Shown here piece by piece: positions 25,110-34,200 of a stretch of 64,000 bases of DNA. Positions within the stretch are counted from its first letter, which is position 1; each line of letters starts with the position of its first letter. Made by a program: the position numbers and the translations under genes. Location of the stretch: the NCBI GenBank assembly GCA_018266255.1, contig JAFEAT010000011.1, positions 402,635-466,634 on the forward strand, written 5' to 3'. The notes under the pieces are model-generated. The model saw only the letters and a program-made list of their open reading frames with translations, was not told the DNA's origin and ran no database searches. Source of the stretch: Cyanobacteria bacterium SZAS-4. Its GTDB lineage: Bacteria; Cyanobacteriota; Vampirovibrionia; Obscuribacterales; Obscuribacteraceae.

Positions 25110-25745
25110 ATGATGAAGAGACTGCAACCATTGTCAATGACCGTAACCAGTGCGGCCGAAGTGAAACTACGCTGCCGACCAAAGTTAGAACAACTGGACG
25201 AAAAAGATCGCGCACTCACTCTACTAATAATGAAAGAGTGCGCAGTAAATAATCCCACAAAAGAACAAGACCTGGAGTCCGAATTTACATTCACCTTCAA
25301 CGAAAATCAAAGCGTCTTTCAAGACTCACTGTTCTTCCAACTAACCACAGACGACTACGGCGAACTGTGGATCAACAGAGCGGTAGACCAGTTATCGTAT
25401 GCAAACGAGCAAGGAATGCTCTCCCCAGAATCACCTGCAGAAAAACTGAAACCATACAAAATTATCGTAGACGAAACAAACACACAAATCACCCGCCGAT
25501 ACACAGTCGAATTTACTGCCGACAAAAATTCGGCAGCGAAAGAACAAACTTTTACGGTCGAAGGCGCATACGACGATCGTCGTACCATCGCCGGGCAGAG
25601 CGGCAAATACACCTGCAGCTGGGAACTAAAAAAATGGACCTTCGATTCACCACCACCGCCCAAAGACTTGGAACAACTATTGCTCGCCATCATCAGGCTA
25701 GACGAAGCAATTCACCTCGAACTAATGGCCTACGCAAACAAGTAG
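25110..25745 (+). CDS. Hypothetical protein, soluble
   Basis: The 211-residue product begins at ATG 25110. The adjacent ATG at 25113 is equally possible and better spaced from GGAG (25103-25106). There is no signal peptide or membrane segment. The protein is acidic and has beta-rich stretches (ESEFTFTFNENQSVF, ITRRYTVEFTAD, KYTCSWELKKWTF) between helices, ending with a helical segment (LEQLLLAIIRLDEAIHLELMAY). I do not recognise the family. It stands alone on the plus strand between the DUF7007 gene and a convergent pair of small paralogues. Confidence 0.6.
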   Translation: MMKRLQPLSMTVTSAAEVKLRCRPKLEQLDEKDRALTLLIMKECAVNNPTKEQDLESEFTFTFNENQSVFQDSLFFQLTTDDYGELWINRAVDQLSYANEQGMLSPESPAEKLKPYKIIVDETNTQITRRYTVEFTADKNSAAKEQTFTVEGAYDDRRTIAGQSGKYTCSWELKKWTFDSPPPPKDLEQLLLAIIRLDEAIHLELMAYANK

Positions 25746-26090
25746 CGATACCAACACAACACCTCGGATTGCGATATCAGATTTCGTTGGCTTACACCGC
25801 CAACGATTCCACGCCACTCGCAAAAGCTGCGCTTTCACTCCTGGCGCGGTAAACAGAACACACACGGCAGCGAGTCCCGCAAGACATTTACCATTGCCTC
25901 CGATGCTACCGCAAAATCTCAATTGCTCTGTGTTTGACTTTGATGTCCTACAGAGTAGAATGGCTCATTCAGCAAAGCCTGCAGCGAGAGGAAATTAAGC
26001 CCAGGGACACTTCGACATCTTTCCTAGCAGCCTTGCCTTTGTCGTTAATCCAGCAGGATCGAGATGTTATGCCGCTTTCAGTTTCATGCG
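25746..26090. other. Intergenic region between convergent genes
   Basis: No gene is supported. A hairpin TCGTTGGC-ttacacc-GCCAACGA occupies 25784-25806 and could act as a factor-assisted terminator for the 25110 gene, but no T-run follows. A 61-codon frame at 25934 with a TTG start has no ribosome site. Confidence 0.3.
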
Positions 26091-26489
26091 CTAGGAGTCA
26101 CCAAAATAAAAGTCATTAATATCTGCAATAGCTTCGTCTAAAGTTGTCCAGAGTCCAATGAAATCTGCTGGACCCATGCCTCCGGCGCAATCCACTCCAA
26201 AGACAACCCATCTATCTTCCAAATGATCTTTAAACAGCGCAAGCATGGCAGCATCGGATTCCGGCTGCGGTAATTGCGTTGGTAACTCTTCAATTTCATC
26301 GAAGCTTACCCACGCCACACCGGAAGCCGTATAGCCAGGAATGCTATTGCCCCCAGCTTCCACAGGCTTAAGAATCCATACACCCCCGCCGAAACAGGGC
26401 ATCGGACGCGAATACCACAGACCCAGTCCGATCAACTGTTTCAAATACTCTACGGGACTCGAATACTGTGCTGGATTTTGTGCGCTCAT
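26091..26489 (-). CDS. Small hypothetical protein, paralogue of the 26654 gene
   Basis: The 132-residue product starts at 26489, with AGGG upstream. It shares its layout with the neighbouring 26654-27064 product: a start with LIGLGLWYSRPMPCFGGGVWILKP, split as LIGLGLWYS and FGGGVWILKPVE, then GGNSI, later RWVVFGVDCAGGM, and the C-terminal WTTLDEAIADINDFYFGD. The ending (W-x(3)-EA-x(2)-DI-x-DFYFGD) is nearly identical in the two. No signal peptide is present. The family is unknown to me. Small acidic paralogues in tandem in a toxin-rich region are often immunity proteins, but nothing direct supports that here. Confidence 0.65.
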   Translation of the reverse strand: MSAQNPAQYSSPVEYLKQLIGLGLWYSRPMPCFGGGVWILKPVEAGGNSIPGYTASGVAWVSFDEIEELPTQLPQPESDAAMLALFKDHLEDRWVVFGVDCAGGMGPADFIGLWTTLDEAIADINDFYFGDS

Positions 26490-26653
26490 CGGAACCCTTC
26501 AGGAATCGTCTCTTCGGCCGCCGCGCAAAAGAATCGTATCTTTTCCCGCAACAAGCATCTAGTGTCGATGTGCAATTTATTTACTAAATCACACGAAAAA
26601 TTGGCAGTGATTTCGTTGGATTCAAACCACATTTGTTTAAGAGCCATTCCAAC

Positions 26654-27064
26654 CTAAAAATCCTGCTTTACATAAACCTTCGCATTCATCCGTGCCGGAT
26701 CGCCGAAGTAAAAGTCTTCTATATCCTTGAGCGCTTCTTCGGCTGTATCCCACGTGTTCACGAAATCACCTGGCAGCATGCCACCACAACCGTCTACTGC
26801 GCTTACGACCCACTTTCCTGCCTCTTCATCGTGATAGAACAGAATCATCGGTGCGTCCGAAACCTCAATGAGCACCTCTTTTGCTTTTGCCTCATCACTA
26901 TCCTCAGAAACAAAATCGACTAAACCGTGATCGCTTCCCGCTATGTTATTGCCAGTCGTCTCAATCGGTTTGCGCACTCGCACACCGCCGTTAAACAGAT
27001 GTATCGGTTCTGAATGCCACAATCCCATTTCGATCAACCGGTCTAGATACTTTTGGTGAATCAT
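26654..27064 (-). CDS. Small hypothetical protein, founder of a three-copy family
   Basis: The 136-residue product starts at 27064 with AGGGAG 8 bases upstream. The N-terminus HQKYLDRLIEMGLWHSEPI is followed by FNGGVRVRKPIETTGNNI, a central acidic segment, KWVVSAVDGCGGM and EALKDIEDFYFGDPARM. It is related to the 26091 product over the whole length. A truncated near-copy of its first ~35 codons plus ribosome site lies at 42427-42693. No signal peptide, acidic, probably cytoplasmic. Function unknown. It stands just upstream of the truncated TPR gene at 27189, the same order as the second copies further right. Confidence 0.65.
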   Translation of the reverse strand: MIHQKYLDRLIEMGLWHSEPIHLFNGGVRVRKPIETTGNNIAGSDHGLVDFVSEDSDEAKAKEVLIEVSDAPMILFYHDEEAGKWVVSAVDGCGGMLPGDFVNTWDTAEEALKDIEDFYFGDPARMNAKVYVKQDF

Positions 27065-27188
27065 ACAAAATTCTCCCTACCAGCAATTCATTTAGTCGAA
27101 AGTTGACACATCTAATACATTCGACGCTATCAGAAATTCAAGTGTTCCAGCGCGTGGACTCGTTCTCATTAACCAGCATTCCCCAATC

Positions 27189-27638
27189 TTAACGACTCAC
27201 TTTCAACATGATGGCGTCCGATGTTCCGCCACTACATCCGGTGCAACCGGAAACATCAATGCCCCCGATAAACCCCCGAACCCAATTCTGCAAAGAAGAA
27301 AATTCGTAAAGGTCAGCTCCGAACGGATTTAACTGCACTGCCTGATTGTAATCATCCAGTGCTTCCATGTAATCCATCATTGTTGTCCGAACCCTAGCTC
27401 GTTCTGACAACAAACTCGCATCCTGAGGCGATAACAAAATCGCTGCACTCAAAGCCTCTACGGCCAACCGATTCTGCCCGACCTTCAACCACATCTGCGC
27501 TTGCTCATCGTAGGCAGCTGCCCTACGCGGACCACTCAATTCGGCGTCACCCAAATAATGCCCAGGACAAGCCCACGCTGAATTGCCCGGTGACCAAATC
27601 AGCCCAACCACGATAAGACACGTCGATAACACTCTCAT
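27189..27638 (-). CDS. Secreted TPR protein, internally deleted copy
   Basis: I start at the ATG at 27638, where the signal peptide MRVLSTCLIVVGLIWSPGNSAWAC begins. The frame extends 24 codons further without a better site. The mature 125 residues hold about two TPR motifs (MWLKVGQNRLAVEALSAAIL; ALDDYNQAVQLNPFGADLY), then the end LQNWVRGFIGGIDVSGCTGC. Compared with the 284-residue paralogue at 44862-45716 it lacks the region between the signal peptide and the first TPR and two or three repeats before the C-terminus, so it is a deletion derivative. It may still be translated. TPRs bind peptides or partner proteins. This one would act outside the cytoplasm. Confidence 0.6.
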   Translation of the reverse strand: MRVLSTCLIVVGLIWSPGNSAWACPGHYLGDAELSGPRRAAAYDEQAQMWLKVGQNRLAVEALSAAILLSPQDASLLSERARVRTTMMDYMEALDDYNQAVQLNPFGADLYEFSSLQNWVRGFIGGIDVSGCTGCSGGTSDAIMLKVSR

Positions 27639-27790
27639 GCAACCAGCATACAGACGCCTTAAATCCCGGCCAACCGTAAATTCCCTGGAGCCGTAGAATA
27701 GAACCCACATCTGTCGCCATTGTTCGAAACCATCGAATCAGGTGACGCCGAAGATCTCGCCACCACAACAACTCAATTGCCCCCGATGCC
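27190..27790 (-). repeat. Segmental duplication, copy 1 (deleted)
   Basis: This stretch is alignable by eye to 44835-45865 in the same orientation. Near-identical blocks are the TPR gene end (GATGGCGTCCGATGTTCCGC against GATGGCTTCCGACGTTCCGC), the TPR coding blocks, and ~120 bases of upstream DNA (CATCTGTCGCCATTGTTC, then TCAGGTGACGCCGAAGATCT). Copy 1 lacks two internal coding segments present in copy 2. Confidence 0.8.
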
Positions 27791-27846
27791 GTCCCAAACA
27801 ATCAGCGACACCAGGATAACTCAATCGTATTCAGACAACGGCATAA

Positions 27847-28533
27847 TTACTTCTTGCCTGCATTGTACTGCTGAACAAAGCTGGGTATTGTGCATAGATC
27901 ATTGACGAGAACAACTCCTTCGAAAAATAAAATCACAATACCAAGACTCGTGGCCGGGTGGAGATTGCTAGCAGCTGCGTTGAGTCCGAAGGATATAAGC
28001 AACGAGCCAAGAAATGACACAATCAAATAGTACGCGCCAGAACGGTATCTTTCTAAATAGAACGAATGCAAACCTGAATAACCAAAGAAGACTCCCAAGA
28101 TTATTGCAATCCCGGCGTCTTTTTGCTTTTGAGCGTTTGCGTTTTTAACTTTGGGCAGGTACGTAGAGGAAGTCTTTTGATCTGCAAGCATGGAACCACA
28201 GTGTTTGCATTTTATAGCAACAAGCTTGATAGTTTCTCCACAAAACTGACACTCCTTCGTGTCGGTAGAGCTTGACCTTGGTTCAATCGGTTCAACTTCA
28301 ATGAAACCTTCCCCGGCATTCGCCTGTCGTACATTGCTTTTATAAATCGAAGACTTGTCGCGAATGACGCGCGCGCGTGCCTCCATATTCGCAGCGTCGA
28401 GCAGTCGAGTCTTTTTTTCTTTGAGCAGAGTTGCATACGCTTCTAAACAATCCGCCAGTCTCGGATCGTCAGATCCGAATTCAGCCTCGACACTTTTCAG
28501 AGCGATGTCTGCTTCCTGAAGTGCTTGCTCCAT
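27847..28533 (-). CDS. Zinc-ribbon and TM2-domain membrane protein
   Basis: The 228-residue product starts at 28533. Residues 1-60 are helical (LEAYATLLKEKKTRLLDAANMEARARVIRD) and shared with the paralogue at 49285. Cys95, Cys98, Cys109 and Cys112 form a zinc ribbon (CQFCGETIKLVAIKCKHCG). From about 138 follow a TM2 domain, GIAIILGVFFGYSGLHSFYL then ERYRSGAYY, and a third hydrophobic helix near 190-212. TM2 proteins are small integral membrane proteins of unclear function. The N-terminal helical part resembles a piece of tetratricopeptide-type sequence. It belongs to the duplicated gene set that recurs at 42-50 kb. Confidence 0.85.
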   Translation of the reverse strand: MEQALQEADIALKSVEAEFGSDDPRLADCLEAYATLLKEKKTRLLDAANMEARARVIRDKSSIYKSNVRQANAGEGFIEVEPIEPRSSSTDTKECQFCGETIKLVAIKCKHCGSMLADQKTSSTYLPKVKNANAQKQKDAGIAIILGVFFGYSGLHSFYLERYRSGAYYLIVSFLGSLLISFGLNAAASNLHPATSLGIVILFFEGVVLVNDLCTIPSFVQQYNAGKK

Positions 28534-28581
28534 TCATTAGCAGCCTCAGTCAAAACTAAGTGTGTTCTGAAAGAAAAGCCA

Positions 28582-28953
28582 GTGGAAGACTATAAGTATG
28601 AAGATCGTATTCTCCAATTAAACGGAAAAGAGGAGATTGGTCTCCAGATCCGGCACTAGGATGACAAAATGATAGGAGCGCTAGGCAAGGAAAATGCGTT
28701 TACAGGAAGTCGAGACAATGCCGAAATCGCCGAGATAATCAACCAAGCAATCCTTCATAAATCCAGTGTTGACCCGGAACTAAAAACTAAGACTATTTTG
28801 CTGCTGCATATCCCCTCAGCGATTGGACAGATAGCTAGACAAGATCTTCAACAAAGATCTTTTGATCTCAAAGGCTTTAGAGTAGTCTGGATCTCGCCCT
28901 TTCAGGAAGAGTGCTTTGAAGTAATCAATATTCCAAGCGAGACAACTAGCTGA
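28582..28953 (+). pseudogene. Gene fragment interrupted by a TAG
   Basis: One frame reads VEDYKYEDRILQLNGKEE, then GLQIRH, then TAG at 28657-28659, then MIGALGKENAFTGSRDNAEIA from 28669 to the TGA at 28951. The part after the stop could be translated from ATG 28669 (94 residues), but there is no convincing ribosome site. It includes ILLLHIPSAIGQIARQDLQQ and FRVVWISPFQEECFEV, which look like the core and last strand of an alpha/beta protein. I do not recognise the family. It lies between the TM2 gene and the broken integrase. Confidence 0.4.
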
Positions 28954-29010
28954 CCGAGTCTAGGACCCGTGTGCTGCGCTCTTGTCCCACTGCAACCTTC
29001 TCAACTTGCA

Positions 29011-30188
29011 TCAAGCCCAATAAGTGCTGACAATTCTTTCCATGTGCAATCTCAATCTCTCCATCGACACAACGATATAAGGCACAAGCGTGTCGGACGA
29101 GACGGTCTGATTTGCCAACCTCTTCAACACGTAATAGGGCAGCTCAAGCCGTTCTGCGGCAGAGAGAAAAGTTCTGCGCAGATCGTGGATCATGAACTTG
29201 CAGCCACTCCGATCTCGCAACTTTGGCAACCAAAATCTAAAACAAGTTATGTGCCCTTTGTCGTTTTTGCCAGGGAAGACCCAAGGCGAGCTGCTGCGCA
29301 TGTCATATCTCTGCTTCAACAAATCGAACAGAAACGACGGCAGGGGCAAGACGTGATCACGATGATTCTTGGCTTGCTCTCTGCGGATCGTCAGAGTCTT
29401 CGCCTGGAAGTCGATATCCGACCACCTGAGATTTGTGCCTTCGCATTTCCGAACTCCCGTAAATAAGAGCAGCAGGAAGTAATCTCGGACCGCAGGATTC
29501 TCCATTGACATCGCTGCTTTGTAAAAGTCTGCAAGCTTGTACTCGGGGATCACGCCTGTGCGCGGATGCACTCTAACCACGCTCTGGTCTTTGTGAGCCT
29601 GCTGACTGGATTAACTGGAATCAAGGGCTTACCGTCCACCTCATACTTCTCAGCAGCGTAATTGAGCAAGGATTGGAGTGTCTTTAAACAGAAGTTGGAG
29701 TAAGCTCGACCTGGGTGACCATGCTTAGTCCCACTTGCAAGTTGCCGATGCCGATCTTCAACCATGTTCTTTGTGATCTCGACGACTGGCTTGTTGAGCC
29801 AATCTTTCAGACTCTTCTTGATCACCCGTCTGTACTCAGTTACGGTTGATTTCTTAAGTTGTTTAACAGCTAGATATTCTTCGAGCACTTCGATGAGAGT
29901 GATCGAGTTGGCCTTCTCGTTGCGCTTTTCCAAATGCGGATCGAAGCCTGAGGTCATCTCAGCAAGGAGCTTTCGAGCTTTAGTTCTTGCCTCTTCTAGT
30001 GTGATCAAGTCGGCTCTTCCGATTGTCGCTCTGCGCTGCTTGCCATTGACTCGGCACTCGACAAAATAAGTCTTGCTTCGCTTGGTAATACTCAATCCGA
30101 ATCCTCGAAGCTCGTCGTCTCGAATCAATTCCTTGCCGGAAGCGGGGGCGCTCCTAATATCAACAATTTTCTGGGTAAGTTTAGCCAT
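29011..30188 (-). pseudogene. P4-type tyrosine integrase, frameshifted
   Basis: Part 1 (30188-29550) has the DUF4102-type N-terminal domain (DDELRGFGLSITKRSKTYFV, KARKLLAEMTSGFDP) and the core-binding domain (TVTEYRRVIKKSLKDW). Part 2 (29580-29011) has the catalytic domain with TGVRKCEGTNLRWSDID (catalytic Arg), the HDLRRTFLS box and the VPYIV nucleophile Tyr. Reading passes from RLTKTRAW in one frame to RVHPRTGVIP in another near 29575, so one base has been lost. The third catalytic position reads LANQ where LxNH is usual. Both changes suggest an inactive enzyme. Such integrases carry islands into tRNA genes, but no tRNA is visible nearby. Confidence 0.85.
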
Positions 30189-30207
30189 CGATCAGCCCTC
30201 AAATAAG

Positions 30208-30236
30208 TCAGCAAAGTGGTCAGCAACTAGTCAGCA
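30208..30236. repeat. Three phased TCAGCA direct repeats upstream of the integrase
   Basis: TCAGCA occurs at 30208-30213, 30220-30225 and 30231-30236, with periods of 12 and 11 bases, each preceded by G (GTCAGCA, GGTCAGCA, AGTCAGCA). They begin 20 bases upstream of the integrase start codon. Helically phased short direct repeats here suit arm-type integrase sites or an autoregulatory operator. Confidence 0.55.
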
Positions 30237-30362
30237 CAAGATCGCCTTGCGTAATATCACAAGTAGAGGTGGATGTGGTTCCTATGCGGCTTTCCACGAT
30301 TCTACACCTGCCGAAGTAGATCGAAAATTAAATCGACATCGCATAGCTGCGAAAGGAATGTT

Positions 30363-30524
30363 GTGAAGCTGGAGATACAAGAGCGGTTGGCTCAATTCGA
30401 GGTGTCGCTTGATAATGTCGCTGAGCGTAAAAGTAGACAAATTAACCTAAAACGCAGTCACCATGCGGCTTTAGATTGTTCTGCTGCACAAGCCGAAAAT
30501 CGAGGGAAAAGTCAAAACCCCTAA
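30363..30524 (+). CDS. Possible 53-residue protein
   Basis: GTG 30363 is preceded by AAAGGA 6 bases away. The product begins VKLEIQERLAQFEVSLDNVA and continues ERKSRQINLKRSHHAAL, an amphipathic helix followed by a basic tail. It fills part of the 450-base gap between the integrase and the 30638 gene; the rest of that gap shows nothing else. The ribosome site is the main support, and the protein has no recognisable family. Confidence 0.3.
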   Translation: MKLEIQERLAQFEVSLDNVAERKSRQINLKRSHHAALDCSAAQAENRGKSQNP

Positions 30525-30637
30525 CTGAAAAACGGATGCTACTCCGCTGGAAAGGCAGAGAGGGTCTGAGACAGCAGAAGTGAGGTGTATTTAGTGGTCG
30601 GAGACGAGATTGGCGAACGAACTGTTTTGATATGCGC

Positions 30638-31183
30638 CTATTTCGCTATTGTGGATGGACGATTCAACACCTTGGCTGCATCATACATGCCATTGCCGAA
30701 TCGTTTTCGTGGTCCTTTAGGGTCAATAAATGTCTGAGAGGTGGTCTCGGCAGCTTCAGCGTTTATCGTCTGCCACATGGAGTGTTGAATAAATGGAGAG
30801 CGCAAGACATAGGACCTTAGCTTATTAAACTGGTCAAATTTTGCTTCCAATTGAACATCGAGATTGTGACCACTTAAGTCTTCCGCTTTAAGAGCAAATA
30901 TTTGAATTTGAGCTGTCGTTCTGGATTTGCCCCACATTGTGTGAGCAGTCTCCAGTGTTATATCACCCAACGTTTTGGACGATTGAGGTATCAGTTTCGC
31001 TGATCCATCGGAATAAACGGCTAGCGATAAGTTGGTAGTGCCAGACATCGAACGAAGCCGATATATTGTTTGGTTAGCGTCTTTAGGCGATGTGGCATTA
31101 ACGCTTTCGGCAGACCAAGCACGGGACGCGAGTGAAACAATCACAATCAGGAAGAGCAAGCATGCGGAAGTTTTTTTCATCAT
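30638..31183 (-). CDS. Secreted protein of unknown function
   Basis: The 181-residue product starts at 31183; the second ATG at 31180 is equally possible. Residues 1-24 form a clear signal peptide (KKTSACLLFLIVIVSLASRAWSA). The mature part starts with TIYRLRSMSGTTNLSLAVYSDGSAKL (quoted as two pieces, TIYRLRSMSG and LSLAVYSDGSAKL), a beta-hairpin-like motif, and contains QIQIFALKAEDL and LEAKFDQFNKLRSYVLRSPF. No transmembrane helix after the signal and no cysteine motif. It lies 55 bases downstream of the giant RHS3 gene on the same strand and may belong to that operon. A palindromic hairpin AGCTCAC/GTGAGCT at 31211-31235 separates the two. Confidence 0.65.
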   Translation of the reverse strand: MMKKTSACLLFLIVIVSLASRAWSAESVNATSPKDANQTIYRLRSMSGTTNLSLAVYSDGSAKLIPQSSKTLGDITLETAHTMWGKSRTTAQIQIFALKAEDLSGHNLDVQLEAKFDQFNKLRSYVLRSPFIQHSMWQTINAEAAETTSQTFIDPKGPRKRFGNGMYDAAKVLNRPSTIAK

Positions 31184-31238
31184 CTTTTACCGAATAGTCT
31201 ATTCAATCATAGCTCACTCCGATAGTGCGTGAGCTTGT

Positions 31239-34200
31239 TCAGGTTGGTGTGAATTGGTCCGAACCTTCCCAGCCATGTAGCTCAGGTGCAATAGGAGCGT
31301 AGGGATTGGGAGTTACGTGATCTGAAGGACTTGGTGATGGATCATTCTGTGCCGGTGGGTGTGAACCCCCGTTTATGCAAAGAAAGAAGCAGGTGAAGAA
31401 ATCCATGTATTGCAAAGTATCCATGTAGTTACAGTAGCTGGAGCAGCCAAAACGAGCTGTGCAAGCGCGCTGAGCTGGATTCGGATTGGGGTTTCCTGGA
31501 TTGCTTGGAGGTATGGAAACACCTGCGCCTTGTAAGCCTGAGCTGTCAGTGTACCCAACCGGATAATTTGAAACGTAGTCGTATAAGTTGACTCCTCCAC
31601 GTTCTGTGAGCGGATCGCGATTGATCCAGCGACCCAGACCGCTACTGTAAGAACGGGTTCTTGTTAGATTGAGCCCACTTCGAGCATGAAGATAGTAGCC
31701 TGCATAGCCGAAGTCGGAACCGACCGTCTCACTGATCTTTGTCACTCGACCGTAAGGGTCAAATGCGTACTGAGCCTGGGTCACACCCGAATTATCCATT
31801 AATTCGCGCACGGAACCGAGATGATCTAAATCGTAAAAGTACTTTGTGGCGCTATTCATTTGACCTCGGTTAAAGAACTTTTTCGTCAGGGTTCCTGTCC
31901 CGTCTCGCTCCTCACAAGCCTTGAAGGTCCTCATCTTGTCCATCGCCCAAACAAACTGCTTGGTACTCGTGACAGATCCAGCCGTTGTTTCAACAATCGA
32001 GACATTCCTCGAAAGCCCGTCATATACAAACGTCGAGAAATTGTTTGAGCCTGGATAAGTGATCTTAATCATCCTGTTCTCGGCGTCCCAACTGTAGCTG
32101 TTTGTGCCGTCGCTCAACATATTGCCGTTCAGGTCGTAAGTAAGTGTCGAGCTGGTTGCTACGTTGACTGAAAGCGCATAACCATTAGTTTTGGTGTTGC
32201 TGCTTCCATCCACGGCTGTTGCAGAAACCAGGCTTGAACCTGTCGGAAGCAGTGCGTTGCCCGAGAAACTTTGCGACCAAGCGAGCGTTGCTGCATTGGA
32301 AACCTTTATACCCAATGCTTTGAGTGTTGAGTCTGCATTGATCAAGTCAGCAAGCGCTTTTGAGATGCTGGTCAAAGTATCTCCAGAAACAACCGTGTAA
32401 ACAATATTCTTCAATCCACCGGCAAGAAGTGGACTGCGAGCAGTGATTGTAACGGTATTACTCGTGGTGACTGCGCCTCCAATCGTTATCGCTGCGCTGC
32501 CGCGATTGGCATTTGAGATCGAGACCGTCTCTGTGCCGCTTGAGCTGCCTGTGAAGTAGGTGTAGGGGTTGAGAGTGACTATGTTAGCTGCAGATGTTGC
32601 CTGGACGCCAACACCTTGCAGAGACGTATCTGCGTTGATAGCATTCTTCAATGCCGTAGCAATTGTCGTTGTCGTGTCCCCCCCGACGACGGTATATTGA
32701 ATTGTTTTTTGCCCACTAACTAAATTAGCGTTTTGAACAACAATTGACAGCACATCACCCGTCGTCACGGTTCCTGTGATTGTTGCAGTCGTGCTCTCAT
32801 CAGAAGCGGAAGCCAGGGCTATCGATTCCGACCCTGCTTCTGTCACTGTGCCCACTACGCCAAACGGGTTTGGTTGGGCATTCGCGGCAGCGCTTGTGCC
32901 AATGCCAAAAGAGTTGCCTGAAAGATTTATGCCCGTCGTAATCAGGGCCGAGAGAGGGGCATTTTGGCTGATTGCATTGCTCAAGCCTGTAGCAACAGTT
33001 GTTGTCGTGTCGCCCGCTTTGGTCGTATAAGACACCGTTTCAGAGCCAGATTGCAAGCGCACGTCAGAGATGGTCAACGATAAGGTGTCGCCGACTGTCA
33101 CTGTTCCTCCGACTGTGAGCTTATACATAGGTCCGAAGATCCACTGCCCGGGTGTGTAAGCAATAGTCAAAGTCTCAGTGGCCGTTCTGTTAGAACGAGC
33201 TGAGAAACTTGTGGCGGTAGATGGCAACGATGACCGCACATCAAGGACGGGCGTGGCGAGTGTGGCTGAAGAGACTGGTTTATCAGTATCTCCCTTGAAG
33301 AACGTAGAACCACCAGCCGTAATGCTCTTTAGTTCATTGACGTTGTTATACGTTGATTGCAGAACGCCAATTCCAGTCCCTAGAGTAAGAGTCTCTGTTG
33401 CTCCGGCACTCTTTGAAGTGACATAAGTCGTCAAATTAGGCGAAAGAGATTTCAAACTAACAACGGTTGATGAGGCTGTTGCTGTCACTCCAAGTGCGGT
33501 CAACGTGGCATCAGCGTTTATGGCAGCTGCCAAATTTGTGGCAATGGTGGATAAGGTGTCTGCCGCGAGCACGGTGTAACTGATCGGTTTAGAGCCGCCA
33601 GCCAAGCCGATATCGTAGACGTTTACAGTGACAACGTTGCCGGTCGTTTTGGTGCCGCCAATCGCGACCACCTGCCAGCCAAATTTCGCTGGAGCGATAA
33701 GCATGTTCTCGGTGGCTGTGCTATTGAAGCTCTGCCTGTATGTTGTCGAATTCGGCGATTTGCTTTGCAGAGTAACCACAGCACCAGTTGAAGTTGCAGT
33801 GATTCCACTGTTTTGCAAGTTCGTGTTTGCATTGACTGCAGCTGCCACTCCAGTTGCGATCGTAGTCAGTGTATCTCCGGCTAGTACTGTGTAGGGAATA
33901 GCCTGCTTGCCGGATGGCAACCCGGCGTCAAAAACAGTCAGGGTAATCACGTCACCAGTTGTTTTCGTTCCACCTATGGTGGCAAGCTGATTTTGATTCG
34001 GATTGACAGAAAGTGTAATCAATTCGGTGGCGCTCCCGCTTACAGAAGACGCATATCCTGTCGCATTCGTTGAATTGGAGGTGACACTGACAACGGCCGC
34101 AGCGGAAGTGGCACTCACTCCAAGCGTAGTCAGCTGCGCGTCTGCGTTAATGGCATTTTTCACACCTGTAGCAATTGTTGTGAGAGTGTCTCCCGCCAGG

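Noticed and set aside
30360..30440. tRNA-Ser-like start (GGAGATACAAGAGCGGTTGG) near the integrase
   Set aside because: No paired acceptor end, anticodon stem or GTTCGA arm could be completed; coincidence.
31211..31235. Hairpin AGCTCAC/GTGAGCT as a Rho-independent terminator after RHS3
   Set aside because: No T-run follows on either strand, so only a weak or factor-dependent role is possible.
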